DNA of 64,000 nucleotides from Bacilli bacterium (GTDB lineage Bacteria; Bacillota_I; Bacilli_A; RFN20; DUOF01), in assembly GCA_017517765.1 (NCBI GenBank), contig JAFWYE010000006.1, positions 310,001-374,000 of the forward strand. Reading direction: 5' to 3'. The translations under genes and the position numbers were made by a program. This document shows positions 23,637-32,630 of the stretch, piece after piece (the first letter of the stretch is position 1; every line of letters starts with the position of its first letter). Below the pieces are notes generated by a model. The model worked only from the letters and a program-made list of their open reading frames with translations, ran no database searches and was not told the origin of the DNA.

Positions 23637-24275
23637 CCTTTTATTTTTTCTTCTTTTTTCAGCATTATATTCAGCTTCAGCCTCATCTGCATCGCATCTA
23701 CAAAAGCAAGCAGCTTCTTTGTAGTCATCTCCATCTTTACCCATAGATTCTAGCTTTCTAGCCTTTTCCTCAAATTTTTCGCCCTTATCAAATAAGTACC
23801 AAGCTCTTAAAGAATTAAATCCTCTCATATTTAGATTCTCTTTCATAATTCTTTCTAATTCCACTTTTATGTACTCTGGCTTATCCACATTCATAATTAA
23901 ATATCCATCAGCTTTTTGCTCAGGAACTCTATTTCCTAAAAGAAGTTCAAACCATGCAGAAACAATGTGTCTATGGCAAAATTCATCTGGTTCTTCATAA
24001 CATAAAAGAGTAACTTCGCCTAGTTCTCTAAATATCTCTTCTGGATCAAGACGTGATAATACTTGCTTATAATATTCCTCAATATAATATAAGTTATTTT
24101 CTTTTTCAGGAATCTTACCAATGTTATCATGCCAAATTCTCCAAAAACCCAATTTAGGAGCAAGTTTAGGGTAGCAATTCCCTTTATAGTTAGCTCCCAT
24201 TCCTCTATCTCCAGATATTGAAACCACTCTATATTTATCTGATTTCCAATTTTTGTAACTACTAGTACTAATCAT
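23634..24275 (-). CDS. DUF488-like protein with Cys-rich tail
   Basis: The 213-aa protein carries the DUF488 hallmark LLCYEEPDEFCHRHIVSAWF, with an N-terminal KNWKSDKYRVVSISGDRG and a tryptophan-rich segment (KLGFWRIWHDNIGKI). The last ~40 residues form a KAAxC helix (ACFCRCDADEAEAEY) ending in a basic tail. The DUF488 family's function is unsettled; the EExxxxCHR core suggests nucleic-acid or metal binding. It starts 14 bp downstream of the 171-aa gene, likely one transcript. Confidence 0.75.
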   Translation of the reverse strand: MISTSSYKNWKSDKYRVVSISGDRGMGANYKGNCYPKLAPKLGFWRIWHDNIGKIPEKENNLYYIEEYYKQVLSRLDPEEIFRELGEVTLLCYEEPDEFCHRHIVSAWFELLLGNRVPEQKADGYLIMNVDKPEYIKVELERIMKENLNMRGFNSLRAWYLFDKGEKFEEKARKLESMGKDGDDYKEAACFCRCDADEAEAEYNAEKRRKNKR

Positions 24276-24289
24276 AACTATATCTCCTA

Positions 24290-24805
24290 TTATCTTCTTT
24301 TAAATATATTAACAATCTTTTTAAATTTAGATTCAGGTTTCTTTGAAGCACAAATATCTTTAGCATCTTTTGGTAGTTTCATCTTTAACTTACCCATTCT
24401 AAACCAAATAATATCTCTAATAGAGTACATTTTAAATTGCAATAGTTCATGTTCATTGACTAAATATAAATGATTTCCTTTTTCTGTTTCATCTAGTGAG
24501 TTGTATTTTTTTGCCACCTCATTCATCCTAGAAGCAACTTCCTCTCCTTTTTCAACAAGTTCTGCATCAGTTAAATTAATACATTCTAAATAATCTACAC
24601 TGTATTCAAGATTTTTAAAAAACTTGATTTCTTCTGGATCATCAAATTCCATAAAATCATATCTATTTGAATCGGTACAAATAAACATTTCACCAAACAC
24701 TTTATTAACAACAGAAGCTGGTATTGCTTTACCTTCGCTAGACTTCATAAGGTAAGCCAAATCATTTAATTGAACATAGGCTTTAGTATCAGTTATTATC
24801 TTCAT
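24290..24805 (-). CDS. hypothetical protein
   Basis: A 171-aa soluble protein that I do not recognise. It begins with MKIITDTKAYVQLNDLAYLM and has an acidic middle (DFMEFDDPEEIKFFKNLEY). Helical segments follow (LTDAELVEKGEEVASRMNEVAKKY), and the C-terminus is basic (FKKIVNIFKRR). No catalytic motif is evident. Transcribed with the DUF488 gene. Confidence 0.65.
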   Translation of the reverse strand: MKIITDTKAYVQLNDLAYLMKSSEGKAIPASVVNKVFGEMFICTDSNRYDFMEFDDPEEIKFFKNLEYSVDYLECINLTDAELVEKGEEVASRMNEVAKKYNSLDETEKGNHLYLVNEHELLQFKMYSIRDIIWFRMGKLKMKLPKDAKDICASKKPESKFKKIVNIFKRR

Positions 24806-24862
24806 TTAACATTCCTCCGTTAATCCATCTACATTATATAACAACCCATGTTCAGTTACAAC

Positions 24863-24891
24863 AAAAAAATAAGAGGCCAAAGCCCCTTATT
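24863..24891 (-). terminator. intrinsic terminator after the GNAT gene at 24887
   Basis: AATAAGGGGC/GGCCTCTTATT (wobble included) hairpin and T7 on the minus strand; overlaps the last codons. Confidence 0.8.
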
Positions 24892-25366
24892 TAAACACCA
24901 TTTCATATTTATAATAATCAAAACCATAGTTTGATTTTCCAAGACCACAGTTAACAAAACCAGCATTTTCATACATTCTCATTGCAGAAGAATTTAAAGT
25001 AGCAACATGAAAGTGCATTCCATCTGCACCTCTATCTTTTGCTTCCTTAACAAGGAGCGATACAAACTTAGTTCCTATTCCCCTACCTTGGTACTTACTA
25101 GAAACACAAATCCTAGCAATACCAAGTGCATTAGTTAATTTATTCTCCCAGTTCTCATTTTCTTCTTCCTTAACTCCTAAAAAGCTAACTGCAATAATCT
25201 TATTATCATCTTTTAAAACATACAAATTACCAGCATTAATATCCTCTTCGATTAATTCCTTACTAGGATATCCTTGCCCCCATGTTGTAAATGTGGTTTT
25301 CATAACCTCATTATAAAGACGCATTATTTCATTAACATCTTCTTTATTAGCCTTTAAAAAATTCAT
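24887..25366 (-). CDS. GNAT-family N-acetyltransferase
   Basis: The 159-aa protein has an N-terminal KANKEDVNEIMRLYNEV, motif A ARICVSSKYQGRGIGTKFVSLL, and motif B LNSSAMRMYENAGFVNCG. It resembles small RimI-like acetyltransferases; the substrate is unknown. The ATG at 25366 follows AGGTGAGT; the GTG at 25375 lies in the SD. It is the last gene of a five-gene run beginning with the SUFU gene at 27607. Confidence 0.88.
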   Translation of the reverse strand: MNFLKANKEDVNEIMRLYNEVMKTTFTTWGQGYPSKELIEEDINAGNLYVLKDDNKIIAVSFLGVKEEENENWENKLTNALGIARICVSSKYQGRGIGTKFVSLLVKEAKDRGADGMHFHVATLNSSAMRMYENAGFVNCGLGKSNYGFDYYKYEMVFK

Positions 25367-25380
25367 TTTACTCACCTATC

Positions 25381-25911
25381 TTAGAACTTTACATCATAAG
25401 CATCTAAGCATTCTCTAGTGTAATATAGTTCATCCTCTAAAAATGCTAATTTAATAAAATCATATGCACCTGGAGTAGTATCTAATACAGCATGAACAGT
25501 AACTCCACCTTTATAATCATTAGAACCTTCATTTAAAGTTATATGGTAAACATCAGCAATAATCTTCTTATGTCTTTTTAAACCTTTTACTTTTGTATTT
25601 TCTTTACTAACCACAACATATTCTTCACCCATATTAGTTAAAATATCTAGTGCTTTTTGAGTTAATACACAATATGCATCTAAAAATACTATTCTAGGAT
25701 CAATACTACTAGTGTCTAATATTAATTTCTCACTTTCTGCTTTAACATATGCTTTTATTGCTTTTTCTTTTTCTTTATCATTTAATTCAGCATAAGCTTC
25801 AGCTCTTTCTTCTCTCCATAAATTATTAAAGAATTCTAAAAATAATTCCTTTGCTTTTTTATCTAAATCTTTAGCGCCTTCAAGTTTTACATTTAAATCT
25901 AATCTTTCCAT
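25381..25911 (-). CDS. hypothetical protein
   Basis: A 176-aa, charged protein that I do not recognise. The N-terminal half is helical (LDKKAKELFLEFFNNLWREER, then DKEKEKAIKAYVKAESEKLIL). The C-terminal half looks beta-rich (IADVYHITLNEGSNDYKGGV followed by TVHAVLDTTPGAYDFIKLAF). No signal peptide or membrane helix. It lies 14 bp from the next GNAT gene and 13 bp from the TudS gene, within the same operon. Confidence 0.65.
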   Translation of the reverse strand: MERLDLNVKLEGAKDLDKKAKELFLEFFNNLWREERAEAYAELNDKEKEKAIKAYVKAESEKLILDTSSIDPRIVFLDAYCVLTQKALDILTNMGEEYVVVSKENTKVKGLKRHKKIIADVYHITLNEGSNDYKGGVTVHAVLDTTPGAYDFIKLAFLEDELYYTRECLDAYDVKF

Positions 25912-25924
25912 TTAATTATTCCTC

Positions 25925-26344
25925 CTAAAAATCTTCTTCTGTTAATATTTTAATGCCTTTTTGGCTAATAAGGGAAGAAAATACCCCACTTCCTTTAATT
26001 AATGTCCCATTAAACTCTCCATTATAGATGAATTTTGTACCACAACTTGGACTTTTTTCTTTAAGAATTGCTATTTTAGCCCCGCTCTCTAAAGACTTCT
26101 TTAAAGCAATAGTAGCTCCTCTAACAAAATAATCAGTTACATCATCACCCTTTTCACTAATTACTTTACCATCTTTAATTTCACTTTTTAATCTTGGAGT
26201 AGACATTCCTCCCATTACCTCAGGACACACTAAAATTACTTCTTTATCCTTTAGATATTCAATAATCTTTTCTCTTTTATTATTACCACCATTATACTTA
26301 CAATTTTCTCCAATAAGACATGCACTTACTATAACCTTTTCCAT
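25925..26344 (-). CDS. DUF523 / thiouracil desulfidase (TudS) family protein
   Basis: The 139-aa protein matches the small DUF523 family: VSACLIGENCKYNGGNN, VCPEVMGGMSTPR and KEKSPSCGTKFIYNG contribute the conserved cysteines. Characterised TudS enzymes bind an iron-sulfur cluster through three cysteines and desulfurise 2-thiouracil. The three Cys-bearing segments are all present here. It is 2 bp from the upstream HD gene. Activity on thiouracil is inferred from the family. Confidence 0.88.
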   Translation of the reverse strand: MEKVIVSACLIGENCKYNGGNNKREKIIEYLKDKEVILVCPEVMGGMSTPRLKSEIKDGKVISEKGDDVTDYFVRGATIALKKSLESGAKIAILKEKSPSCGTKFIYNGEFNGTLIKGSGVFSSLISQKGIKILTEEDF

Positions 26345-26346
26345 AA

Positions 26347-26973
26347 TTAACCTCTATAATTTTCTTTTACAAATCTTTCTAAAACATCTAATTTATTTAA
26401 AGATAATTCTCTTGCTCTTTTAGTATACAAATTCTTTGCTTCTTTAATCATTGTATTATATACATAATGGCAGGTAGAAATAGGATTGATATCTGGAATA
26501 TATTCTTTCGTATCAAGTGGATAATTAGTGTTAGATATTGGTATATCATGTTTCTTACAATATTTAAGAGTTCTTTCTAACCCTATATCACCAATCGCAT
26601 CTAAGGCATCTGCATCTTGAACAATAAGAGTTTCAATAGATTGATTCTTATTTTCTTTATGATCATGATTTTTAACAATATCTAATATACTTTCAAGTTT
26701 ATTTAAATCAACATTGCATTTAAGCAATAAATTTCTTACCTCATCTACACTCTCTTCTCCAGAAATATAATACCCACATTTATTTGACATAAGTCTATGT
26801 ACATCATGAACTAATGCTCCAACAGCAACAATATATAAATCCCCACCTTCATGATTTTGAATGTCAATAGCGTAATCATAAACCCTTATAAGATGAGAAA
26901 TATCATGCCCTGTATTTTCTTCTTTAAATAATATAGTTAACTCACTTTTTAAATCTTCTATTACCTTTAACAT
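26347..26973 (-). CDS. HD-domain hydrolase
   Basis: The 208-aa protein has DISHLIRVYDYAI (first His), GALVHDVHRL (HD doublet), KNHDH, and QDADALDAIG (late Asp), the usual metal-binding order. The layout resembles YedJ-type HD phosphohydrolases (about 230 aa). Substrate unknown. It overlaps nothing but is 1 bp from the SUFU gene and 2 bp from the TudS gene, so the three are tightly coupled. Confidence 0.88.
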   Translation of the reverse strand: MLKVIEDLKSELTILFKEENTGHDISHLIRVYDYAIDIQNHEGGDLYIVAVGALVHDVHRLMSNKCGYYISGEESVDEVRNLLLKCNVDLNKLESILDIVKNHDHKENKNQSIETLIVQDADALDAIGDIGLERTLKYCKKHDIPISNTNYPLDTKEYIPDINPISTCHYVYNTMIKEAKNLYTKRARELSLNKLDVLERFVKENYRG

Positions 26974-26974
26974 A

Positions 26975-27607
26975 TTAACTCCCTAGTACAGACTCTCTAC
27001 TATAATCAGTTACGTCACTTCCTAATTTTTCATATAGTTCTTTAACGCTTATTTCTTTTTTTCTTATAGCCATAAGTTCATCATCAGTGGCACCTATAAA
27101 CTCTACAAATTTAACTTTTCCATTAGGAGTGTCAATTGTATTAAAACTAGTATCTAATATAGTAATAAAACCAGTAATCTTACTAACACCTCTTGCATCT
27201 AATCCTTGAATTTGACCTGTATATATAAACTCATTTTCATTAAATATTTCATTATCCAAAAACGTAAATCTAGCAACTGTTTGGAATATTTTACACATTC
27301 CTTTAATTTCACTCTCTAAATTCTCATAGCATCCTTTTTTAAGTTTATAAGTAAATTCCATACCATATCCACTTACATCTTTATTAGAAGAAACCTTTTC
27401 ATATAATTCACTTAATCCATAAGTGACAAAATGATAATAATCTTCTCCCTCATATACACTTATCCCTTCAAGTGGATCATCTCCACCCAAATCCCAACTA
27501 ATAAGTGTTCCATAATGAATTGGTTTGGTTTGGTTTGGATAAACTCTTTTACACTCATTTTCTATTGCATCCCATCCAGGAGAAGCAACTTCATTTTCAT
27601 CTACCAT
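26975..27607 (-). CDS. Suppressor-of-fused (SUFU) domain protein
   Basis: The N-terminal ~110 of 210 residues match the bacterial SUFU domain: SPGWDAIENECKRVYPNQ, PIHYGTLISWDLGGDDPLEGIS, and YHFVTYGLSELYEK. Bacterial SUFU proteins are often found as immunity or toxin-associated modules, and some are free-standing housekeeping proteins. The remaining part has a second beta-rich region (FIGATDDELMAIRKKEISVKEL). The ATG at 27607 follows GTGGAGG; upstream codons overlap a terminator and are unlikely to be translated. First gene of the SUFU-HD-TudS-hypothetical-GNAT operon. Confidence 0.85.
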   Translation of the reverse strand: MVDENEVASPGWDAIENECKRVYPNQTKPIHYGTLISWDLGGDDPLEGISVYEGEDYYHFVTYGLSELYEKVSSNKDVSGYGMEFTYKLKKGCYENLESEIKGMCKIFQTVARFTFLDNEIFNENEFIYTGQIQGLDARGVSKITGFITILDTSFNTIDTPNGKVKFVEFIGATDDELMAIRKKEISVKELYEKLGSDVTDYSRESVLGS

Positions 27608-27634
27608 AACTAATACCTCCACAAACTCATTATA

Positions 27635-27665
27635 TAAAAAACTAGCGACTTTTACATCACTAGTT
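27635..27665 (-). terminator. intrinsic terminator after the HD gene at 27660
   Basis: AACTAGTGA/TCGCTAGTT (one wobble) stem and T6 on the minus strand. Confidence 0.7.
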
Positions 27666-28349
27666 ATCATTTAAATTATTTAAATAAGTATTTAGATATT
27701 CCTTCCATTCAGGTGCATTTTCCTCATCAAATAATTGATACAAAATATTAATTATTATCTCATGTCTATTGCTAGCTTCCTTCTTTCCAGATTCAGTTAA
27801 CATCAGCCCTTTAAGTTTTAATATTTTTTCAAACATATGGTTTATAGCGGAATATGATTCACTTTTCTTATATTCTTCTGCAGACATATTTAAAACAGGA
27901 AAAGAGTTCTTATCAAATAAAACGCCACCATGTTTTACATTATATTTATAACATCTTATAAATCCATTTACCCCAGAAGCATCGCACATATCAGCATCAC
28001 TTACTATTTGCCCTTCTTTAGTAATCGGTCTAATACCTGCTAGAGAATTACTATAACCAATTCTAGTTAACTCGCTTAAAACATGCTCTTGAGTTTTTAA
28101 ATCAACATTAGCATTATTTAATATTCTTTTAGCATTTGTTAAATTCGCTGCTTCTTCTTCACTAACAAGCTTATAATCATCTACATCATGAAGTAAGGCA
28201 ATTAAAGCCACTACAGTTTCATTTGCTTTTTCTTCTTTAGCAAACTTCAAAGATAAATCTAGAACTCTATCAATGTGATCATTACTATGTCCTGATTCAT
28301 CCTTACCCAAAAACTTATATACTTCTTTTTTAACAGTGTTTATCATCAT
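27660..28349 (-). CDS. HD-domain hydrolase
   Basis: The 229-aa protein shows SGHSNDHIDRVLDLSLKFA, LIALLHDVDDYKLV, and IVSDADMCDASGV: first His, HD doublet, and late Asp of the HD superfamily. It resembles YedJ/HDIG-like hydrolases. The SD AGGAGGGG precedes two adjacent ATGs, 28349 and 28346; the second has the better spacing. It is a single-gene unit, terminated at 27635-27665, divergent from the PHP gene. Confidence 0.88.
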   Translation of the reverse strand: MMINTVKKEVYKFLGKDESGHSNDHIDRVLDLSLKFAKEEKANETVVALIALLHDVDDYKLVSEEEAANLTNAKRILNNANVDLKTQEHVLSELTRIGYSNSLAGIRPITKEGQIVSDADMCDASGVNGFIRCYKYNVKHGGVLFDKNSFPVLNMSAEEYKKSESYSAINHMFEKILKLKGLMLTESGKKEASNRHEIIINILYQLFDEENAPEWKEYLNTYLNNLNDN

Positions 28350-28516
28350 ATCCCCTCCTAATCACTATTTGAATTTTACTAAATATAAACTTATAATTCC
28401 AACAATTAAACTGATTATTAAATCAGTTAAGTAAAAATCTACCAAAAGTAGATATATCAATATTCTTCAAATTTAAACATCAATGTTTTATAATGACTAA
28501 GAATTGAGGTGTAACC
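28350..28516. promoter_or_regulatory. divergent promoter region between HD and PHP genes
   Basis: The plus strand has TTCAAA (28466-28471), 17-nt spacer, and TATAAT (28489-28494), then GAGGTG before the PHP ATG. The region also holds two perfect palindromes: AACTGAT/ATCAGTT near 28410-28430 and ATCTAC/GTAGAT around CAAAA near 28437-28453. A closely similar TCTAC-CAATA-GTAGA occurs at 41090-41105. A shared regulator site is possible but unproved. Confidence 0.5.
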
Positions 28517-29422
28517 ATGTATAAGAAAATAGACTTACATATCCATACTACATGTTCAGATGGCACATTTTCTCCTAAAGAAATAATTGATATGGCCATT
28601 GAAAATGGTTTAGATGCAATCGCTATTACTGATCATGATTCAATAGATGCATATACTAAAGATTTATTTGAATATGCTAATCAAAAAGGAATTAAACTAA
28701 TCCCAGGAGTAGAAATGTCTACTAGATATTATGGAATTGGGATTCATGTACTAGGATACAACTTTGACATTAATAACAAACAATTAGTTAATGCTTTAAA
28801 TTCCGCAAACAATGCACGTATCAACTATTTAACCAACGTCTCAAAACTATTAGAAAACCTAGGATACAAAGTACATACAGATGAGTTAAAAGTTTTACCA
28901 AGAGTAACTAAAGCTCATATTGCTCAAGATGTTGTTTCCAGTCCTCAAAACAAAGACATTTTACTTAAAACTTTTAGCCACATTCCTTCAAAAGGAGAGT
29001 TTATCGAAGCAATTATGAATGAAGGGTGTCCTGCATATACAAAAAAATATTCTATAACTCCAATGGAAGCCGCTAACATAATAAGAAATGCTAATGGAAA
29101 AGTAATATTAGCACATCCTGTATGCTATGTTTATGAAGACAATTTAGAAATAGATAAAATATTTGAGTTAGTAAAACTTATGAATGCAGATGGTATTGAA
29201 GCACATTATCTATTTTTAAATAAAGATAATATAAATCAAGATGAATCTAAATTCTGGGACAATTATGCCAAATCAAATAATTTGCTTAGCACTATAGGAA
29301 GTGATTTTCATCAACTGGATGACAAACATATAGAATTGGGATTCAAAGGAACTAGTTTTGAAATATCTAAAGAAGAAACAAATAAAATTATGGACTATTT
29401 ACTAAACAAAAAAGACTGTTAA
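28517..29422 (+). CDS. PHP-domain phosphoesterase
   Basis: The 301-aa protein has the PHP motifs: DLHIHTTCSDGTFSP, ITDHDSID, PGVEMST, LAHPVCY, and GSDFHQ. These His and Asp residues bind a tri-metal centre. Family relatives (YciV/RnaAM, nucleoside-3',5'-bisphosphate phosphatases) act on pAp-type nucleotides or short RNA 5'-ends. It is one of the few plus-strand genes, with its own promoter, and ends in a bidirectional terminator. Confidence 0.9.
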   Translation: MYKKIDLHIHTTCSDGTFSPKEIIDMAIENGLDAIAITDHDSIDAYTKDLFEYANQKGIKLIPGVEMSTRYYGIGIHVLGYNFDINNKQLVNALNSANNARINYLTNVSKLLENLGYKVHTDELKVLPRVTKAHIAQDVVSSPQNKDILLKTFSHIPSKGEFIEAIMNEGCPAYTKKYSITPMEAANIIRNANGKVILAHPVCYVYEDNLEIDKIFELVKLMNADGIEAHYLFLNKDNINQDESKFWDNYAKSNNLLSTIGSDFHQLDDKHIELGFKGTSFEISKEETNKIMDYLLNKKDC

Positions 29423-29436
29423 TCAGTCTTTTTTAT
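29409..29436. terminator. bidirectional terminator between PHP and ASCH genes
   Basis: AAAGACTG/CAGTCTTT with a TTAAT loop; a run of T follows on both strands. It serves the converging genes at 29422 and 29433. Confidence 0.85.
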
Positions 29437-29837
29437 ATTTTACTTACAACCTTAAATTCCTCACAAACTATTTTAATATCTTCATTAAAGCCGCCATTCA
29501 ACTCTTTAGTAAAAAACTCCCTATGAGCTTTTCTCCAATAGTCTAGTGTTGAATCTCCCTCTCCTTCTTTTAAAGCAAATTTTTCACTTACATCTTTAAA
29601 TTTTTTTATTTCTATTTTTGTAGTCTTCAAAAGAAGTTTTCTATTACCTTCTTTTAAAACACTATACTCATTAAAAAGATCATTTTCTTCATATAAATAA
29701 GAAGTAGCTTGTTTTTTGCCTCTTCTTACCAAATCAAATAAATACTTTGAATCAAAACTCCACGTTTCTAAAGAATTCACCCAATTTTTATAAACTCTAG
29801 AATCATATTTTTTCTTTGTTATTTTATGTTTTTTCAT
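29433..29837 (-). CDS. ASCH-domain protein
   Basis: The 134-aa protein matches small ASCH proteins: KYLFDLVRRGKKQATSYL, a beta strand KLLLKTTKIEIKKF, and FALKEGEGDSTLDYWRKAHREFF. ASCH domains are PUA-like and bind RNA or nucleotides; some related small proteins are ribonucleases or N4-acetylcytidine amidohydrolases. The function here is unknown. It overlaps the upstream gene by four bases (ATGA), so translation is coupled. Confidence 0.88.
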   Translation of the reverse strand: MKKHKITKKKYDSRVYKNWVNSLETWSFDSKYLFDLVRRGKKQATSYLYEENDLFNEYSVLKEGNRKLLLKTTKIEIKKFKDVSEKFALKEGEGDSTLDYWRKAHREFFTKELNGGFNEDIKIVCEEFKVVSKI

Positions 29838-30238
29838 ATAATCCTATTTAAATCTCCATGAATAATAATTGGACTAAAGCCAATTAATTCATCCTTTAAC
29901 ATCCCCTCTGGTAAAGAGTTAACAAAATAAATCTTTTTATTCATTCTAAAAGCATCATAAATCTCTAAAAAAGTTGCTCCACCTATATAATTTTTTTGCC
30001 CATTCTTATCATAATTTAACACTAATACAGCATCCATTTTAGAAATCACTTCTTCACTGCGTTTAATCATACTAGCTTTCCATTCACTATGCTTATCTGT
30101 CCCTCTATATTTAGCTTCGGTCTCTGGACAATCATGACAATTTGGCAAATAAATTTCATGCCCCATAGACTCTAAATTATTCTTAAAATAATCTAATTTA
30201 TCATAAAAAGCTTTACTGCATATAAGTAATATTTTCAT
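29834..30238 (-). CDS. nucleoside 2-deoxyribosyltransferase-like protein
   Basis: The 134-aa protein has a Rossmann-like pattern: KILLICSKAFYDKLDYF, ISKMDAVLVLNYDKNGQKNYIG, TFLEIYDAFRMNKKIYFV. The A-V-L-V-x-N segment followed by G-x-T-x-x-E-I-x-x-A is the usual nucleoside 2-deoxyribosyltransferase/SLOG-like signature, with the expected catalytic Glu. In small stand-alone relatives the natural substrate is often unclear. It sits between the TIR-TPR gene (9 bp) and ASCH (4-base overlap). Confidence 0.7.
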   Translation of the reverse strand: MKILLICSKAFYDKLDYFKNNLESMGHEIYLPNCHDCPETEAKYRGTDKHSEWKASMIKRSEEVISKMDAVLVLNYDKNGQKNYIGGATFLEIYDAFRMNKKIYFVNSLPEGMLKDELIGFSPIIIHGDLNRII

Positions 30239-30247
30239 AACAATCTC

Positions 30248-32515
30248 CTATTCATCCATATGTTCTTTTGCAATATTTACATACATTTCAAATGCTTGAA
30301 TATATTCTTCTTTATTTAGATAATTATCTTCTAAACTTCTTGATAATTCTAATCCCTTATTAGCATATTCAAGTAATGGTTTAGCCTCCTCTATATCTCC
30401 ATAGTAAAAACACAATTGTTGATAACAAGTAAGAAGAGGAATAGTACTATCTTTTAATTCTTTTATTTCTTCAAGAATTTCAAACAAATACTCTTTTCTA
30501 TTCTCTATTATCTTATTTTGACGATATGCTTCCACAAGATTTAATTTAGAATCTATAATAGCAGCTTTATCATAGTACTTATTATTTTGAATTAATAGCA
30601 ATTGTTTCCTTCTTAATTCTATTTCTTCATCTAAATCATCAGTTATAATCACCATATGATTATAGATAGAAATTTTTTCTGATGCTGCAATTTCTTTTAA
30701 TCCTTCATCAAGGCTATTAAAAGTCTCAAAAGCTTTATTCAACCACTCTCTTGCTTTTTTGTAATCAGTTAGATACATACTCACATAAAGTTCTCCTAAG
30801 TTTTTTTGAAGCATTCCTTTAAGATAATTAATATTTTTATTATCAAATTTATGTTCAGTAGCTAATTCAATTGCATGAAGGTATAATCTTTCAGACTCTT
30901 TAGCATTTCCCCTTATATACATATTTGCAAGATTAAAGTGTATTGTAAGTAAATCAGTTAAAGCATCTGGATTATCATCTTTTATCTCCTCTAATATGCT
31001 TAGAGAATTTTCAATATGCTTCTTAGCTTTTTTACGTAGCCTTAAAACTATACACGTTATAGCATTACCAAAATATTTTCTAGCAATAAGTCTTTGTATA
31101 TTTGCATCTTCGCTACTCTTAACTAGCTTAATTAACTTATTGAACTTTTTACGATACTTAAAACTTATCTTTTTATTATTAATAGCCATTAACAATTCTA
31201 ATTTTTCAAAATTATAATCTTTGTCTGTTAATCTTTCATAGCAATTATATGATGCAATAAAATAAGGTAGTGCCATTTTAGCATTGTACCATCTTTCATA
31301 CTTTATTTGTTGCATCCAGAAATCTCCAATCTGTTTGTTTGTAACAGCAAGACATTTTAATTTATCATCACTATCTTCCATTTTTTCATATTCAACTAAA
31401 GCTTTTAATTTTAGATCCAATGCTTTTTTATAATCTATAGCAACCATATCTCCAACTTCATACATAGTAGCTAACTTTTCTATTGCATTAATACATCCTT
31501 TAGAAGCACTATCTTCTAGTATTTTTAACGCTCTCTCCTTATTAACTTCTACATCTATTCCATATAAATATGCCATAGCAATATAGAAATTATGAATTGG
31601 AGTATCATTTTCTCTTATTGCTATATTTTTAAGGTTTTTTAATAATTCTTCAGATAATATCTCTTTATCATTTATATCTACTTTTTTAGGAAAGTCTTTA
31701 TAATATTTGTTTAAATCTTTTTCATCAGTTTCTTTAGTAATAATTGGTAATATTTTTTTATTTAATTCCTTCGCATTTGGATACTCTACTCTCATTACAT
31801 AATTATCTTTTTCTATAATACTTGGAGTAACTACAAGTGCAAATAATTCACTCTTTTTTAACACTTCATCAATCGAATCATTGAAGTCCTCACCAGGAAC
31901 TAAAAATTCATCAAACCAAATAGCTATATCTCTAGCAAAATCATTTTCATGAATTGCATTCATAACAATATTGGCATAATATCTATCTTTCTTTCTATAG
32001 CTCAAAAATATGTAAGCATCGAATGCTTCTTTTACTTTTTTAACTAAGTCTTCATCAAACAAACAATTACTCAAAAAGTCACTTATTTTTTTATCATAAG
32101 CAATTGCAGTATTATCTATTACATACTTATTTAAAAATTGAATATTACCACATTTTTCATTAAATAAAGGGGCAAGTTTGTTATCTCCAAAAATAAGGGG
32201 TAATATAGGGAACTTATTTTCCATTGCATATGTATAATCATATTTAAAGCTTAATGTATCACTCTTAAGAAAATCTTCAGTAATAGCAAAAACAAAAAGT
32301 TGCATTTGTGATAAAAGAAAATGATATTGTTTTAAATCTTCTTCATTTAACTCTTCTTTATTATCTAAATAATAAATAGCACAATCTTGTTTACTTAAAA
32401 TATCATCACATATTTCATCAAAAAATTTGAATCCTATTTCACTGGCAGAAAAATAAACTTTAGGCTTTCCCTTAGCACTACTATTACCTCTTGTCTTATA
32501 TTTTAATTCAATCAT
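30248..32515 (-). CDS. TIR-domain protein with Sel1/TPR C-terminus
   Basis: In this 755-aa protein residues ~163-255 are a TIR domain: DAYIFLSYRKKDRYYAN, IWFDEFLVPGEDF, and NYVMRVEYPNA with the expected catalytic Glu near 244. Residues ~17-110 are a degenerate TIR-like repeat (KVYFSASEIGFKFFDE, FVFAITEDFL) lacking that Glu. The rest is helical repeats (Sel1-like, then TPR). Bacterial TIR domains often hydrolyse NAD+ in antiviral signalling, but many gut TIR-TPR proteins have no assigned role. The SD is GGAGGTG. It leads an operon with a deoxyribosyltransferase-like gene and an ASCH gene. Confidence 0.85.
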   Translation of the reverse strand: MIELKYKTRGNSSAKGKPKVYFSASEIGFKFFDEICDDILSKQDCAIYYLDNKEELNEEDLKQYHFLLSQMQLFVFAITEDFLKSDTLSFKYDYTYAMENKFPILPLIFGDNKLAPLFNEKCGNIQFLNKYVIDNTAIAYDKKISDFLSNCLFDEDLVKKVKEAFDAYIFLSYRKKDRYYANIVMNAIHENDFARDIAIWFDEFLVPGEDFNDSIDEVLKKSELFALVVTPSIIEKDNYVMRVEYPNAKELNKKILPIITKETDEKDLNKYYKDFPKKVDINDKEILSEELLKNLKNIAIRENDTPIHNFYIAMAYLYGIDVEVNKERALKILEDSASKGCINAIEKLATMYEVGDMVAIDYKKALDLKLKALVEYEKMEDSDDKLKCLAVTNKQIGDFWMQQIKYERWYNAKMALPYFIASYNCYERLTDKDYNFEKLELLMAINNKKISFKYRKKFNKLIKLVKSSEDANIQRLIARKYFGNAITCIVLRLRKKAKKHIENSLSILEEIKDDNPDALTDLLTIHFNLANMYIRGNAKESERLYLHAIELATEHKFDNKNINYLKGMLQKNLGELYVSMYLTDYKKAREWLNKAFETFNSLDEGLKEIAASEKISIYNHMVIITDDLDEEIELRRKQLLLIQNNKYYDKAAIIDSKLNLVEAYRQNKIIENRKEYLFEILEEIKELKDSTIPLLTCYQQLCFYYGDIEEAKPLLEYANKGLELSRSLEDNYLNKEEYIQAFEMYVNIAKEHMDE

Positions 32516-32594
32516 ATTTACACCTCCGCCCTATAATTTTTATTTAGCATACTTTCTTTATAATTAAATAATACCACACTCACTAAAATTAAAT

Positions 32595-32624
32595 AAAAAA
32601 GTCTATTAAATATTTAATAGACTT
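32595..32624 (-). terminator. intrinsic terminator after trkH
   Basis: Perfect palindrome AAGTCTATTAAAT/ATTTAATAGACTT followed by T6 on the minus strand. Confidence 0.85.
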
Positions 32625-32630
32625 AATTTT

